64,000 bases of DNA from CAZKTO01 sp964555685 (GCA_964555685.1 CAZKTO010000007.1:3089-67088); one strand, 5' to 3'. Counted from the stretch's first letter, positions 1-8,589 are shown. The notes: generated by a model from the letters alone, not told the origin. Numbers and translations are program-made.

Positions 1-447
1 TACGAGGGGCGCATGTGGGACGGGCTCATGAAGGTCATGGGCAATCCGGAGTGGGGCTCCCTGCCCATGTTCGCCGGCACCTACCAGGAGCGGGCCGTCT
101 ACCAGCAGGAGCTCTACGACCTCATGGCGGCCTGGCTCCTCCAGCACAACAAGCAGGAGATCTTCGAGGCCCTCCAGGCCAGCTACACGCCCGCGGCGCC
201 GCTGCACCACATGGGCGAGCTTCTCGTCCAGCCCCATCTCCGCCACCGGCGCTATTTCCGCTCCGAGAGGCACCCCGTCGCCGGCCTCGTCGAGATGCCG
301 GGGGCGCCCTACCGCCTCTCGCGCACGCCCTGGCGCGTCCGCCGCCGGGCCCCCTTCCTGGGCGAGCACAACGAGCAGGTCTATCGCGGGCGCCTGGGCC
401 TCTCCGGCGGCGACCTCGTCGACCTCGGACGTGCGGGCGTGATCTGA
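1..447 (+). CDS. CaiB/BaiF family CoA-transferase, C-terminal part
   Basis: Carboxy-terminal fragment of a family III CoA-transferase, cut by the window edge; the frame is open from base 1. These enzymes move CoA between organic acids. The visible part has features of the small-domain end of the family: HNKQEIFEALQ, then QPHLRHRRYF and a closing segment with PFLGEHNEQVY, which matches the usual 'P.lGeHt..v' C-terminus. The TGA stop overlaps an ATG (TGATG) in the frame of the next CoA-transferase, so the two are probably cotranscribed and may form a two-subunit enzyme. The substrate cannot be told from the sequence. The start lies outside the window. Confidence 0.85.
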   Translation, partial: YEGRMWDGLMKVMGNPEWGSLPMFAGTYQERAVYQQELYDLMAAWLLQHNKQEIFEALQASYTPAAPLHHMGELLVQPHLRHRRYFRSERHPVAGLVEMPGAPYRLSRTPWRVRRRAPFLGEHNEQVYRGRLGLSGGDLVDLGRAGVI

Positions 448-494
448 TGCCTTCGCGGGCTAAGAACCCGGTCTTGCAAAAGGAGCCCTTCGCC

Positions 495-1748
495 GTGGGT
501 TCAGCAGCAGCCTCTCAGGCGCCCCGACCTGTCGGGGCCCCGGCAGGCCGGGGCCCCATGCGCGATATCCGCGTGGCCAACTTCGGCTGGTTCTGGGGCG
601 CCCCCATGCTGGGGCACCTCTTCGCCGATCTGGGCGCCGAGGTCGTCCGCATCGAGACCTGGTCCAACGTCGATAAGGTCCGAACCAGCTCCATGGCCAT
701 GACGGACACCTACGGCGAGTCCTACTTCTTCCACAACCTGATGCGCAGCCAGCGCAGCGTCTCGCTGGACTTGAGCAAGCCGGGCGCGCTCGAGATCGCC
801 AAGGCCCTCATCCGGCAGAGCGACGTCGTCGTCGAGAACTTCCGCGCCGGCGTCTTCCAGCGTCTGGGCCTGGGCTACGAGGAGGTGCGCCGGGTCCGCC
901 CGGACGTCGTCATGCTCTCCCTCTCGGCCTATGGACAGGAGGGCCCCCTGCGCTCCGCCAGCGGCTTCGGCTCCAACCTGGCGTGCTTCACCGGCATGGA
1001 TGGTCTCCAGGGGTACAGCGCCTCGGAGCCGCGCTCCTTCGCCATCGCCGTCCTCGACCCCTTCAACGGCGCCCTCGCCGCCTTCGCCGTCCTGGCCGCC
1101 CTGCGCCACCGGGAGCGCACCGGCCAGGGCCAGTACATCGATATGGCCCAGACCGAGTCGGCCATCGCCATGTTCGGTGCGCCTATCCTCGACTACGTCA
1201 TGAACCGGCGCATCCACCACGCCATCGCCAACCGCGATCTCGCCATGGCGCCCCACGGCGTCTACCCGTGCCGCGGCCACGACCAGTGGCTCACCATCGC
1301 CGTCGCCACCGACGCGGAGTGGGCCGGCCTCCGCGCGGCGCTGGGCGATCCGCCGTGGGCCCACGACCCCCGCTTCGCCGACTCCTTCCGCCGCCTGCGC
1401 CACCAGGACGCCCTCGACGAGGCCATCGCCTCCTGGACCCGCCAGCGCGACGCCTACGAGGCGGCCTTCCTCCTCCAGCGCCACGGCGTCCCGGCCTTCC
1501 CGGCCCTCAGCGGCGCCCAGGTCTACACCGACCCCCACTTCCTCGAGCGCGAGAGCTGGGTCGAGGTGCAGCACCCCTACGGTCGCGAGCACATCTACGG
1601 CATCCACTGGAAGATGAGCGGCACGCCGGGGCGCGTGCGCAGGCCCTCGCCGCTCCTCGGCATGGACAACCCCTACGTCTTCCAGGAGCTCCTGGGCATG
1701 CGGGAGGACGAGACGCGGGCCCTGGAGGCGGTCAAGGTGATGTACTGA
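495..1748 (+). CDS. CaiB/BaiF family CoA-transferase
   Basis: Full-length family III CoA-transferase. Family features seen: the Rossmann start GAPMLGHLFADLGAEVVRIE, then RSVSLDLSKPGALEIAK, VVVENFRAGVFQRLGL, SAYGQEGPLR and GQYIDMAQTESA. Near the end is SPLLGMDNPYVFQELLG. At the position where the formyl-CoA transferase nucleophile (Asp) is expected, this protein appears to have Glu (QTE); that comparison is from memory. The GTG at 495 is chosen because AAGGAG lies 9 bases upstream. Other in-frame starts are ATG 447 (overlapping the previous stop) and ATG 558, which gives the usual length of about 396 residues and would leave the hairpin repeat at 521-557 outside the gene. Confidence 0.85.
   Translation: MGSAAASQAPRPVGAPAGRGPMRDIRVANFGWFWGAPMLGHLFADLGAEVVRIETWSNVDKVRTSSMAMTDTYGESYFFHNLMRSQRSVSLDLSKPGALEIAKALIRQSDVVVENFRAGVFQRLGLGYEEVRRVRPDVVMLSLSAYGQEGPLRSASGFGSNLACFTGMDGLQGYSASEPRSFAIAVLDPFNGALAAFAVLAALRHRERTGQGQYIDMAQTESAIAMFGAPILDYVMNRRIHHAIANRDLAMAPHGVYPCRGHDQWLTIAVATDAEWAGLRAALGDPPWAHDPRFADSFRRLRHQDALDEAIASWTRQRDAYEAAFLLQRHGVPAFPALSGAQVYTDPHFLERESWVEVQHPYGREHIYGIHWKMSGTPGRVRRPSPLLGMDNPYVFQELLGMREDETRALEAVKVMY
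521..557. repeat. GC-rich hairpin repeat (R2 family, two adjacent hairpins)
   Basis: GCCCCGACCTGTCGGGGC (521-538) is followed at once by a second hairpin, GGCCCCGGCAGGCCGGGGCC. Relatives occur at 3095, 5041, 5064, 8426, 13543, 14204, 24740 and 37190. This copy lies at the 5' end of the CoA-transferase gene and, if translated, gives a Pro/Gly/Ala-rich N-terminal stretch. Confidence 0.8.
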
Positions 1749-1765
1749 ACAACGGAGCGACCACC

Positions 1766-2692
1766 ATGAAGTTCTGTCTCTGCCTCTCGCCGATCCACCG
1801 GTTCCCAGACCTCCGGGACGTCCTGCGCCTCGCCCGGCGCGCCGAGGAGCTGGGCTTCTCCAGCGTCCAGGTCCCCGAGCACGTCCTGGTCCAGCGCTCG
1901 GAGGTGGGCGCCCTCCACCCGCTCATGCCCGATCCGCTGGTGCTGGGGACGGCCATCGCCACCGCGACGCAGCGGGTCAAGATCTTCTTCAACGTCCTGG
2001 TGCTCCCCTACCACCATCCCATCACCCTGGCCAAGGCCCTGGCGACCCTCGACCACGTCTCGGGCGGCCGCGTCATCGCCGGCATCGGCGTCGGGTGGCT
2101 CGAGTCCGAGTTCAAGGCCCTCGGCGTGCCCTTCCGTGAGCGGGGCGCTATCACCCACGAGGGGATCCAGGTCATGCGGGAGCTCTGGACCAGGGAGTAC
2201 GCCACGTTCAAAGGCCGCTACGTCCAGTTCGAGGACGTGGCCTTCGAGCCGAAGCCCGTGCAGCGGCCCCACATCCCGATCTGGGTGGGCGGAGGCGTCC
2301 GCCGGTCGCTGGAGCGCGCCGCCGAGCTCGGCGACGGCTGGCACCCGCTAAGCCGGCCGTGGGCCCAGCTCGAGGCGGAGACGGGCGAGGTCAAACGTCT
2401 CCTCGCCGCCCGAGGCCGGCCGGTGGAGCGCTTCACCTTCTCCTACACCGCCGACTTCGGCGCGCGGGACCAGCTCATCAAGGTCTACGCGCACCGCTCC
2501 GGCGCCTCGGACCCCATCATCCTCAGCGACCGGACGCAAGAGGCGGCCAAGCAGCTGGACGCCCTCGCCAGGCTGGGCTTCTCTCACCTGATGGTGCGCT
2601 TCCCGGCCGGCGACGCCCGGGGACTTCTCGAGATGATGGAGCGCTTCCACGGGGCGATCCTCCGGCCGTTGGGTCCGCCGCAGGGGACGTAA
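1766..2692 (+). CDS. LLM class flavin-dependent oxidoreductase, F420/FMN type
   Basis: A 308-residue luciferase-like TIM-barrel oxidoreductase. Such proteins use F420 or FMN for hydride or oxygen transfer to diverse substrates. Seen: an N-terminal strand, RAEELGFSSVQVPEHV, TQRVKIFFNVLVLPYHHPI, the family signature ATLDHVSGGRVIAGIGVGW (about residues 92-110), and PHIPIWVGG near residue 170. The start is the ATG after an AACGGAG ribosome-binding site, 17 bases past the stop of the CoA-transferase, so the gene is probably the third of that operon. Cofactor and substrate cannot be read from the sequence. Confidence 0.88.
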   Translation: MKFCLCLSPIHRFPDLRDVLRLARRAEELGFSSVQVPEHVLVQRSEVGALHPLMPDPLVLGTAIATATQRVKIFFNVLVLPYHHPITLAKALATLDHVSGGRVIAGIGVGWLESEFKALGVPFRERGAITHEGIQVMRELWTREYATFKGRYVQFEDVAFEPKPVQRPHIPIWVGGGVRRSLERAAELGDGWHPLSRPWAQLEAETGEVKRLLAARGRPVERFTFSYTADFGARDQLIKVYAHRSGASDPIILSDRTQEAAKQLDALARLGFSHLMVRFPAGDARGLLEMMERFHGAILRPLGPPQGT

Positions 2693-3228
2693 TCCAGGAT
2701 TGCTCGCTCGTCCCGGAGAGAGCCTCTTTTGCACAAGAGGTTTCCCCCAAGATGACCGAGAGGTCCCAGGTCACATCCCCCTGGGCAGCCCCAGCCCCCT
2801 CGCCTCTCTTGTCATTGCGAGGCCCGCCCTGAGCCTGTCGAAGGGCGGGGCCGTGGCAATCTCCGCGTTTGCCGGTTGCTGAGCATACGCCGAGATTGCT
2901 TCGTCGGCCGCCCTGCGGTGGATCTCGGGCGGGCCTTCTCGCAACGACGAATGAACCGCTGCCCGACCTGCCCTCACCCTCCAGTCCCTCTCCTGAAGGG
3001 AGAGGGACGATACCCCCTTCCCCTTTAGGGAAGGGGGCTGGGGGTTAGGGCCCCCTGGGCAGTCCCAGCCCGCGCGCCTCTCTTGTCATTGCGAGGCCCC
3101 GACTTGTCGGGGCCGTGGCAATCTTGGCGTCTGCTGGCATATGGGCATACGCCGAGATTGCTTCGTCGGCCGCCCTACGGTGGACCTCGGGCGGGCCTCC
3201 TCGCAACGACGAGTGAACCACCACCCGC
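2693..3228. repeat. 536-bp gene-free stretch made of intergenic repeats
   Basis: No gene seen. Two related units occupy 2771-2950 (A) and 3045-3212 (B). Each begins, read on the minus strand, with a GTCATTGCGAG-type end and a central hairpin (A: CCCGCCCTGAGCCTGTCGAA; B: the R2 hairpin at 3095-3114), and shares CCGAGATTGCTTCGTCGGCC and a degenerate CTCGCAACGACGA right end. The left flank of each unit reads, on the minus strand, as a vestige of an acyl-CoA dehydrogenase C-terminus (GLGLPRGM-stop in A, GLGLPRGP-stop in B). Between them are hairpins at 2984-3008 (10-bp stem) and near 3013-3040 (CCCCCTTCCC/GGGAAGGGGG). None has the T-run of an intrinsic terminator. Confidence 0.75.
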
Positions 3229-4407
3229 CTACATGCCGCGTGGCAGGCCCAGGCCGCGCGTGGCGATGATGTTGCGCTGCACCCCGCCGATGGTGATGGC
3301 CCGCTGCGCCCGGTAGAGGAGCTGCGCCTTCCCGTTCAACACCGCGCGGGGCGATCCCTCGGCCAGGTGGCCGTAGAGCCCTGCGATCTCCATCCCCACC
3401 TGCACCATCCGCTGCGTCATCTCGCTGGTGAAGAGCTTGACCACGGAGGCCTCGTAGCTCGGCTTCTGGCCGCGCTCCTGGAGCCACGCCACGCGGTAGG
3501 AGAGCATGCGGGCCATGTGCGTCTCGATGGCCAGCTCGGCCAGGCGGTGGCGGAGCTGCGAGCCGCCGGTGGCCGTGGGCGCGCCCGCCTTGTAGTGCCG
3601 CACCAGCTCCTCGAAGTAGTGGCGCCCGTTGTTCACATGCCGGATGAACGACCGCTCCAGGTTGAGCGTGGTGGTGGCCGCCGCCCAGCCCTTGTTCTGC
3701 TCGCCGATCAGGTTCTCCTTGGGGACGATGACGTTTTCAAGGTGGACCGTGTTGAAGTTCGCGTTATCGCACATGTTGACCAGGGGATAGAACGTGATCC
3801 CGGACGACTTCAGGTCCAAGACCATGTAGCTGATCCCCTTGTGCTTGGGGGCCAAGGTATCGGTGCGGGCGAGGAGCGCCGCCAGGTCGGCCTTGTGGGC
3901 CATGGAGCTCCACGTCTTCCACCCGTTGACGATGAAGAAGTCGCCCTGGTCCTCGGCCACCGTCTCGATGCCCGCCAGGTCGGAGCCGGCGTTGGGCTCG
4001 CTGAAGAGCTGGGCGTAGACCACCTCCCCGCGGGCGATGGGCGGCAGGAAGCGCCGCTTCTGCTCCTCCGTCCCGTGGGAGATGATCGACGGCCCCACGT
4101 TCAGCACGCCGCCGCCCATGGCCATCCGCGAGAGGTCGATCTTCCTGCGCCCCATCTCCTCGTTGAAGATGAACTGCTGCATCGGCGACCAGCCCAGGCC
4201 GCCGTACTCGACGGGCCAGCTGGCCGTCAGCCAGCCCGTCTGGCCCAGCTTCTTGGCGAAGGCGCGGATGACGGCGTGCTTCTCCTCCGTCTCCATCTTC
4301 TCGTCGTCGGCCCCGTCGGCGCCCCAGTCGGGCGGCAGCTCCCGCGCGATGAACGCCCGGACCTCGTCGCGGAAGGCCTCCTCCTCTTTCGTCCAGCTGA
4401 AGTGCAT
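3229..4407 (-). CDS. Acyl-CoA dehydrogenase
   Basis: A 392-residue FAD-dependent acyl-CoA dehydrogenase, which introduces an alpha-beta double bond into an acyl-CoA. Domains in order: N-terminal helical domain (EEAFRDEVRAFI), middle beta domain with AQLFSEPNAGSDLAG (about residues 130-145) and KTWSSMAHKAD, and C-terminal helical domain (GWAAATTTLNLERSF). The usual catalytic Glu could not be placed with confidence. The protein ends with the family-typical TRGLGLPRG. The start ATG follows GGAGCAAACGCC. It lies downstream of the molybdenum hydroxylase genes on the same strand, about 90 bases beyond a hairpin, so it may be part of that operon. Confidence 0.9.
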   Translation of the reverse strand: MHFSWTKEEEAFRDEVRAFIARELPPDWGADGADDEKMETEEKHAVIRAFAKKLGQTGWLTASWPVEYGGLGWSPMQQFIFNEEMGRRKIDLSRMAMGGGVLNVGPSIISHGTEEQKRRFLPPIARGEVVYAQLFSEPNAGSDLAGIETVAEDQGDFFIVNGWKTWSSMAHKADLAALLARTDTLAPKHKGISYMVLDLKSSGITFYPLVNMCDNANFNTVHLENVIVPKENLIGEQNKGWAAATTTLNLERSFIRHVNNGRHYFEELVRHYKAGAPTATGGSQLRHRLAELAIETHMARMLSYRVAWLQERGQKPSYEASVVKLFTSEMTQRMVQVGMEIAGLYGHLAEGSPRAVLNGKAQLLYRAQRAITIGGVQRNIIATRGLGLPRGM

Positions 4408-4454
4408 GGCGTTTGCTCCTGTGCCCTCACCCCCGCCCCAACCCGGTCAGGGCT

Positions 4455-4481
4455 GCCCCCTCTCCGGCCCGGAGAGGGGGC
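4455..4481. repeat. R3 hairpin (CCCCTCTCC...GGAGAGGGG)
   Basis: A 13-base stem, GCCCCCTCTCCGG paired with CCGGAGAGGGGGC, in the gap between the molybdenum hydroxylase large subunit and the acyl-CoA dehydrogenase. The same motif recurs at 2984, 42168 and, split by the transposon, at 14617/18873. There is no T-run, so it is listed as a repeat and not a terminator. Confidence 0.7.
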
Positions 4482-4500
4482 AATGGGGGAGAGGGTCTCC

Positions 4501-6801
4501 CTACGCCTTTCCTGCCTTCCGCAGCGCCCAGAACACGCTCTCCGGCTTGAAGGGCAGCTCCTTGATGCGGACGCCAGTGGCGTTGGCGATGGCGTTGGCG
4601 ATGGCCGCGATGGGCGGGATGATGGGCACCTCGCCGCAGCCGCGCACGCCGAAGGGTCCGTCCTCGGCCCGGCACTCGACGATCTCCGTGCCGATCATGG
4701 GCAGGTCCAGCGCCGTGGGCATCCGGTAGTCCAGCAGGCTGCGGTTCTGGATCACACCGTCCTCGTAGACGTACTCCTCGAAGAGCGCCCAGCCGATCCC
4801 CTGGGCGGCGCCGCCCTGCATCTGCCCCTCGACCTGCACCGGGTTCACCGCCAGGCCGCAGTCCTGGAAGACCGTGTAGGCGAGCAGCGTCACCTTCCCC
4901 GTCTCCGGGTCCACCTCCACGTCCGCCACGTGGGCGCCGAAGGTCGGCGCCGGCTTCAGCCGCCGCGACGAGCCGACGCCCACGATGGGCCCCTTCCCCC
5001 GGCGCAGGCTCAGCCGCGCCACGTCGTCCCATGCGAGATCACCCCGGCCTGCCGGGGTACCCGGCCCCGGCGAGTCGGGGCGGAACGTCCCGCCCTCGAA
5101 GGTCACCTTCTCCGCGTCCGTCTTCTGCTGCCACGCCACCAGCTCCCGCATCTGGTGGATGGCGTCCTGGCAGGCCTTGTGCACGGCATCGCCCATGCTG
5201 TACGTGATGCGGCTGCCGCCGCTCGTGTCCGTGAAGCCTGTCGCCTCTGTGTCCCCCACCGTGATCTGCACCCGGCCCGGCGGGAGCCCAAACTCCTCGG
5301 CGGCGATCTGGCTCAGGCTCGTGCGCGTGCCCGTCAGGTCCACCGAGCCCACCATCACCGAGACGGAGCCGTCCCCCTCCACGGTGACGTGGGCGTTGGA
5401 GGTCCCGGTGCCGCCCATCCACATGCCGCACGCCATGCCCCGCCCGCGCATGGCGCTCCCGGAGGCGGGGCCCTGGAGCTTCTCGGTCCAGGCCGGGTGC
5501 GTCCTCACCCGCTCCAGCACCTCCCGGAAGCCCACCTTGAAGTGGGGCCGGTCGCTGGTCATGAGATCGCCCTGCTGGGCGACGTTCTTGAGCCGCATCT
5601 CCAGCGGGTCCAGGCCGGTCCGGGCCGCCATCTGCTCCATCTGCTGCTCCATGGCGAAGCAGGCCTGGGGCGCGCCCGGGCCGCGGTAGGCCTGGACCCG
5701 CGCCTTGTTCGTCACCACGTCCCACCCGTTGACGCGGACGTTCGGGCACTTGTAGGTCGAAAGGCCGGCCAGCGCCGCGCCCGCTACCGGCGATCCCGGA
5801 AAGGCGCCCGCGTCCATCCACAGGTCGGCCTGGATGGCCGTCAGCGTCCCGTCCCTCATGCAGCCCGTCTTGATCTTCACGATGGAGTCGGACGTGGGGC
5901 CCGTGATGCGCAGCACCTCGTCGCGCGTCAGCGTCATCTTCACCGGGTGCCCCGACTTCTTGGAGAGGAGCACGCACAGCGCCTCCAGGGTAGGGTAGAC
6001 CTTGCCGCCGAAGCCGCCTCCGATCTCCAGGGGCACCACCCGCAGCTTGCTGTGGGGTATCCCGAGGATCGACGAGAGGTCCGACTTGGCCCAGTGGACC
6101 CCCTGGATGGAGGTCCAGACCGTCACGTGTCCCGACGGATCGGCCCACGCCGTCGAGGCCTGCGGCTCGATGTAGCCCTGGTGGACGCGCCCCGTCCGGT
6201 ACTCGTTCTCGATGACCACGTCGGACGTCTCGAAGGCCTTGTGGACGTCGCCGCGGCCCAGCTCCACGTGGTGGCCGATGTTGCTGGGGCCCTTGGGCTG
6301 GTCGCCGAGGGTGTGGGTGCGCAGCTGCTCGTGGAGCAGCGGCGCCCCCGGCGCGATCGCCTGCTCGATGGTGGTCACCGGAGGCAGCACCTCGTACTCG
6401 ACCTCGATGAGGCTCGCGGCGTGGTCGGCGATGTGGGCGTCGGTGGCAGCCACAGCGGCCACGGGGTGCCCCTCGAAGAGGGCCTTCTCCCTGGCCATCC
6501 AGAGCCTTCGCAGGTTCTCCGCGCCGATGGAGTACTCGGCGTTGCCGGAGATGTGGGCCGCCTCCCCGGTCTCCGGGAAGTCGGCGGCGGTGATGACCGC
6601 TTTCACGCCGGGCACTCGCATCGCCTTGGAGGTGTCGATGCGCTTGATGCGGGCGTGGGGGTGCGGGCTGTGCAGGAGGCGCCCAATGAGCATGCCGGGC
6701 AGGTGGAGGTCGGCGCCGAAGGTAGCGCGGCCCGTCACCCGGTCGAGCCCGTCCACCCGCGGCAGAGCGTGGCCGATGACAGCGTACTCGCCGGTCTTCA
6801 T
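4501..6801 (-). CDS. Xanthine dehydrogenase family, molybdopterin-binding subunit
   Basis: A 766-residue large subunit of a molybdenum hydroxylase (xanthine dehydrogenase / aldehyde oxidase / CoxL superfamily). It would hydroxylate an aromatic, heterocyclic or aldehyde substrate using the Mo-cytosine-dinucleotide cofactor. Seen: N-terminal 'a/b hammerhead' (GHALPRVDGLDRVTGRATFGAD), GGGFGGKVYPTLEALC near residue 270, the substrate loop VQAYRGPGAPQACFAME, and the C-terminal GCGEVPIIPP, whose Glu is the expected base. Its ATG overlaps the stop of the 2Fe-2S gene by four bases (ATGA). Around residues 573-587 a Pro/Gly-rich insert (PGPGTPAGRG) coincides with two R2 hairpins in the DNA (5041-5081). 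Confidence 0.93.
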   Translation of the reverse strand: MKTGEYAVIGHALPRVDGLDRVTGRATFGADLHLPGMLIGRLLHSPHPHARIKRIDTSKAMRVPGVKAVITAADFPETGEAAHISGNAEYSIGAENLRRLWMAREKALFEGHPVAAVAATDAHIADHAASLIEVEYEVLPPVTTIEQAIAPGAPLLHEQLRTHTLGDQPKGPSNIGHHVELGRGDVHKAFETSDVVIENEYRTGRVHQGYIEPQASTAWADPSGHVTVWTSIQGVHWAKSDLSSILGIPHSKLRVVPLEIGGGFGGKVYPTLEALCVLLSKKSGHPVKMTLTRDEVLRITGPTSDSIVKIKTGCMRDGTLTAIQADLWMDAGAFPGSPVAGAALAGLSTYKCPNVRVNGWDVVTNKARVQAYRGPGAPQACFAMEQQMEQMAARTGLDPLEMRLKNVAQQGDLMTSDRPHFKVGFREVLERVRTHPAWTEKLQGPASGSAMRGRGMACGMWMGGTGTSNAHVTVEGDGSVSVMVGSVDLTGTRTSLSQIAAEEFGLPPGRVQITVGDTEATGFTDTSGGSRITYSMGDAVHKACQDAIHQMRELVAWQQKTDAEKVTFEGGTFRPDSPGPGTPAGRGDLAWDDVARLSLRRGKGPIVGVGSSRRLKPAPTFGAHVADVEVDPETGKVTLLAYTVFQDCGLAVNPVQVEGQMQGGAAQGIGWALFEEYVYEDGVIQNRSLLDYRMPTALDLPMIGTEIVECRAEDGPFGVRGCGEVPIIPPIAAIANAIANATGVRIKELPFKPESVFWALRKAGKA
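5041..5081. repeat. Two R2 hairpins inside the molybdenum hydroxylase gene
   Basis: ACCCCGGCCTGCCGGGGT (5041-5058) and GCCCCGGCGAGTCGGGGC (5064-5081) lie in frame inside the large-subunit gene and are translated as a short Pro/Gly-rich loop. Confidence 0.75.
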
Positions 6802-7271
6802 CGCGGCTCCCCCTCGACGAGCGTCATGACGGATCGCACGATCTTATCGTACCCGGTGCAGCGGCACAGGTTGCCGGCCAGGTTCAGGCGCACCTCGTGC
6901 TCCGTGGGGCGCGGGTTCCGGGCCAGCAGCGCCTTGGTGGCGATGATGAAGCCGGGGGTGCAGAAGCCGCACTGGAGCCCGCCGTTCTCCAGGAACGCCT
7001 TCTGCACCGGGTCCAGCGCGCCCGCTGGCGCCAGCCCCTCGATGGTGGTCACCTGGCGCCCCTCCATCTCCACGGCGAAGACCAGGCACGAGCAGACCAC
7101 CTCGCCATCCAGGAGCACGCTGCACGCGCCGCAGTTGCCATCGCCGCAGCCCTCCTTGGCGCCCGTGAGCATGAGCTGGTCGCGCAGGGCCTCGAGGAGC
7201 GTCGTGCGCGGGTCGGCCAGCAGCTCCTGGGGCTCGCCGTTGACGGTGCATCGAAGAGGGCGCTTGGCCAT
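6798..7271 (-). CDS. (2Fe-2S)-binding subunit of molybdenum hydroxylase
   Basis: A 157-residue small subunit carrying two [2Fe-2S] clusters that pass electrons from the Mo site to FAD. The plant-ferredoxin-type cluster is EGCGDGNCGACSVLLDGEVV...C (about residues 41-63). The second cluster is CGFCTPG (about 99-105) with CRCTGY (about 136-141). The start ATG gives MAKRPLRCTVNGEPQ, the normal N-terminus; upstream in-frame starts only add repeat-derived residues. It is translationally coupled to the large subunit (four-base overlap). The FAD subunit lies upstream on the same strand across a 230-bp gap holding an inverted repeat. Confidence 0.95.
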   Translation of the reverse strand: MAKRPLRCTVNGEPQELLADPRTTLLEALRDQLMLTGAKEGCGDGNCGACSVLLDGEVVCSCLVFAVEMEGRQVTTIEGLAPAGALDPVQKAFLENGGLQCGFCTPGFIIATKALLARNPRPTEHEVRLNLAGNLCRCTGYDKIVRSVMTLVEGEPR

Positions 7272-7336
7272 TCGCAACCTCGTTATGCCCTGGCGGTTGG
7301 ACTGGTGCGGTCGGTATGGAGGGTCACACCCCACCC

Positions 7337-7471
7337 GTCATTGCGAGGAGTCCCGATCTCATCGGGACGACCCTTCGCTTCGCTCAGGGCAGGCTCCGCA
7401 ATCTCCTGTCGGCGCGAGGCGTGTGTTCATGGGGGATTGCTTCACCCTTCCCTGGAAGGGCTCGCAATGAC
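7337..7471. repeat. R1 inverted-repeat element (MITE-like)
   Basis: A 135-bp element with perfect 11-bp inverted ends: GTCATTGCGAG (7337-7347) and CTCGCAATGAC (7461-7471). Internal hairpins include TCCCGATCTCATCGGGA and CCCTTCCCTGGAAGGG. It sits between the FAD and 2Fe-2S genes of one operon. It has no coding capacity. Confidence 0.75.
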
Positions 7472-7503
7472 GCATCAATTGCCGGTTGAGCATGAACAGG
7501 CCC

Positions 7504-8400
7504 TTATCGTGGCGCGCCCGTTGGTGGAACATCGACGCCCAGGTCGCGGGCGCAGGCGGCCAGGGTCCTTCGTGTCAGCACCTTGATCAGCTCCAGGCGG
7601 TAGGCGGCGCTGGCCCGCTGGTCGGTGATGGGCCGCGCGGATGCGACGGCCCGCTCGGCCGCCGCGCGGATCGTCTCCGCCGTGACGGGCTGTCCGGCCA
7701 GCGCCGCCTCGGCCTCGGCGGCCCGGACGGGCGTCGGCGCCACGGCGGCCAGCGCGATGCGCGCCGCCACGCACCGGCCGCTCTTCGGGTCGACCTGCAC
7801 GAAGCTCCCGACCCCGGCGAAGGCGATGTCCATCTCGGCCCGGGGCGTGAAGCGCTCGTAGTGACAGGCCGAGTGGGGCGCCGGCGGCGGAAGCACCACC
7901 TCCACCAGGATCTCGTCGGGAGCCAGGACCGTCTTCCCGGGCCCGGCGAACATCGCCTCCACGGGCGTCTCGCGCATGCCCCGAGGCCCGCCGATGCGAG
8001 CCCGCCCGCCCAGGCAGATGACGATGGGGACCGTGTCGGCCGAGGGGGCCGCGTTGCACAGGTTCCCGCCCAGGGCGGCCCGGTTCTGGATCTGCACCGA
8101 TCCGATGAGCCGGCAGGTCTCCGCCAGCGCCGGGTATCGCTCCGCCACCGCCGGGTGCCGGGCGATGGCCGCGCAGCTCACGGCCGACCCGATGCGCAGG
8201 CCGTCCTTTTCATAGCTCAGGACGCTGCACTCGGGGATGCGCTTGGTGTCCAGGACGACGTCCGGAAGGCAACGCCCCGCCTTCATCTGGGCGATGAGGT
8301 CCGTCCCGCCGGCCAGCGGGCGCACCTCGCCCGCGGACCGCTGGAGGACCTGGAATGCCTCCCGCAGGGACGTGGGCGCGGCGTAGTCGAACGCTTTCAC
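7504..8400 (-). CDS. FAD-binding subunit of molybdenum hydroxylase (CoxM type)
   Basis: A 298-residue medium subunit that binds FAD and takes electrons from the iron-sulfur subunit. Seen: VKAFDYAAPTSLREA at the N-terminus, the FAD motif PLAGGTDLIAQMK (about residues 29-41), a second FAD motif IGSVQIQNRAALGGNLCNAAPSAD (about 103-126) read in two parts, and the CO-dehydrogenase flavoprotein C-terminal domain. The GTG at 8400 is chosen because translation upstream would run through an R2 hairpin at 8426-8445. No clear Shine-Dalgarno is seen. It is the first gene of the FAD / 2Fe-2S / Mo-subunit set and is divergent from the TetR gene, 202 bases away. Confidence 0.92.
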   Translation of the reverse strand: MKAFDYAAPTSLREAFQVLQRSAGEVRPLAGGTDLIAQMKAGRCLPDVVLDTKRIPECSVLSYEKDGLRIGSAVSCAAIARHPAVAERYPALAETCRLIGSVQIQNRAALGGNLCNAAPSADTVPIVICLGGRARIGGPRGMRETPVEAMFAGPGKTVLAPDEILVEVVLPPPAPHSACHYERFTPRAEMDIAFAGVGSFVQVDPKSGRCVAARIALAAVAPTPVRAAEAEAALAGQPVTAETIRAAAERAVASARPITDQRASAAYRLELIKVLTRRTLAACARDLGVDVPPTGAPR

Positions 8401-8425
8401 AGAGCGGCCTTGGACGGGGACGGCG

Positions 8426-8445
8426 CGCCCCGACGTGTCGGGGCG
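8426..8445. repeat. R2 hairpin in the divergent FAD-subunit/TetR intergenic region
   Basis: Perfect inverted repeat CGCCCCGACGTGTCGGGGCG, 25 bases upstream of the FAD-subunit GTG. Confidence 0.75.
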
Positions 8446-8589
8446 GCGCCGGACGCTGATGCGACTGTACGTCGTCCTCCTCGGCGAGTCAAGGATACGC
8501 CGCTGGGGCGGGCCGCCCCCAGTCATCGAGGCCCCTCTTGACGCGCACTCGCAGCGGTGTTACGTTACCCCGGCCTCGAATGAGACATA

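Noticed and set aside
2693..3228. Repeat cluster as a CRISPR array.
   Set aside because: Only two long dissimilar units with internal hairpins; no regular short direct repeats or spacers and no cas genes.
3367..7470. An open plus-strand frame of about 1,367 codons opposite the dehydrogenase and molybdenum hydroxylase genes.
   Set aside because: Arg/His/Pro-rich antisense frame caused by high GC; the minus strand carries clear family motifs throughout.
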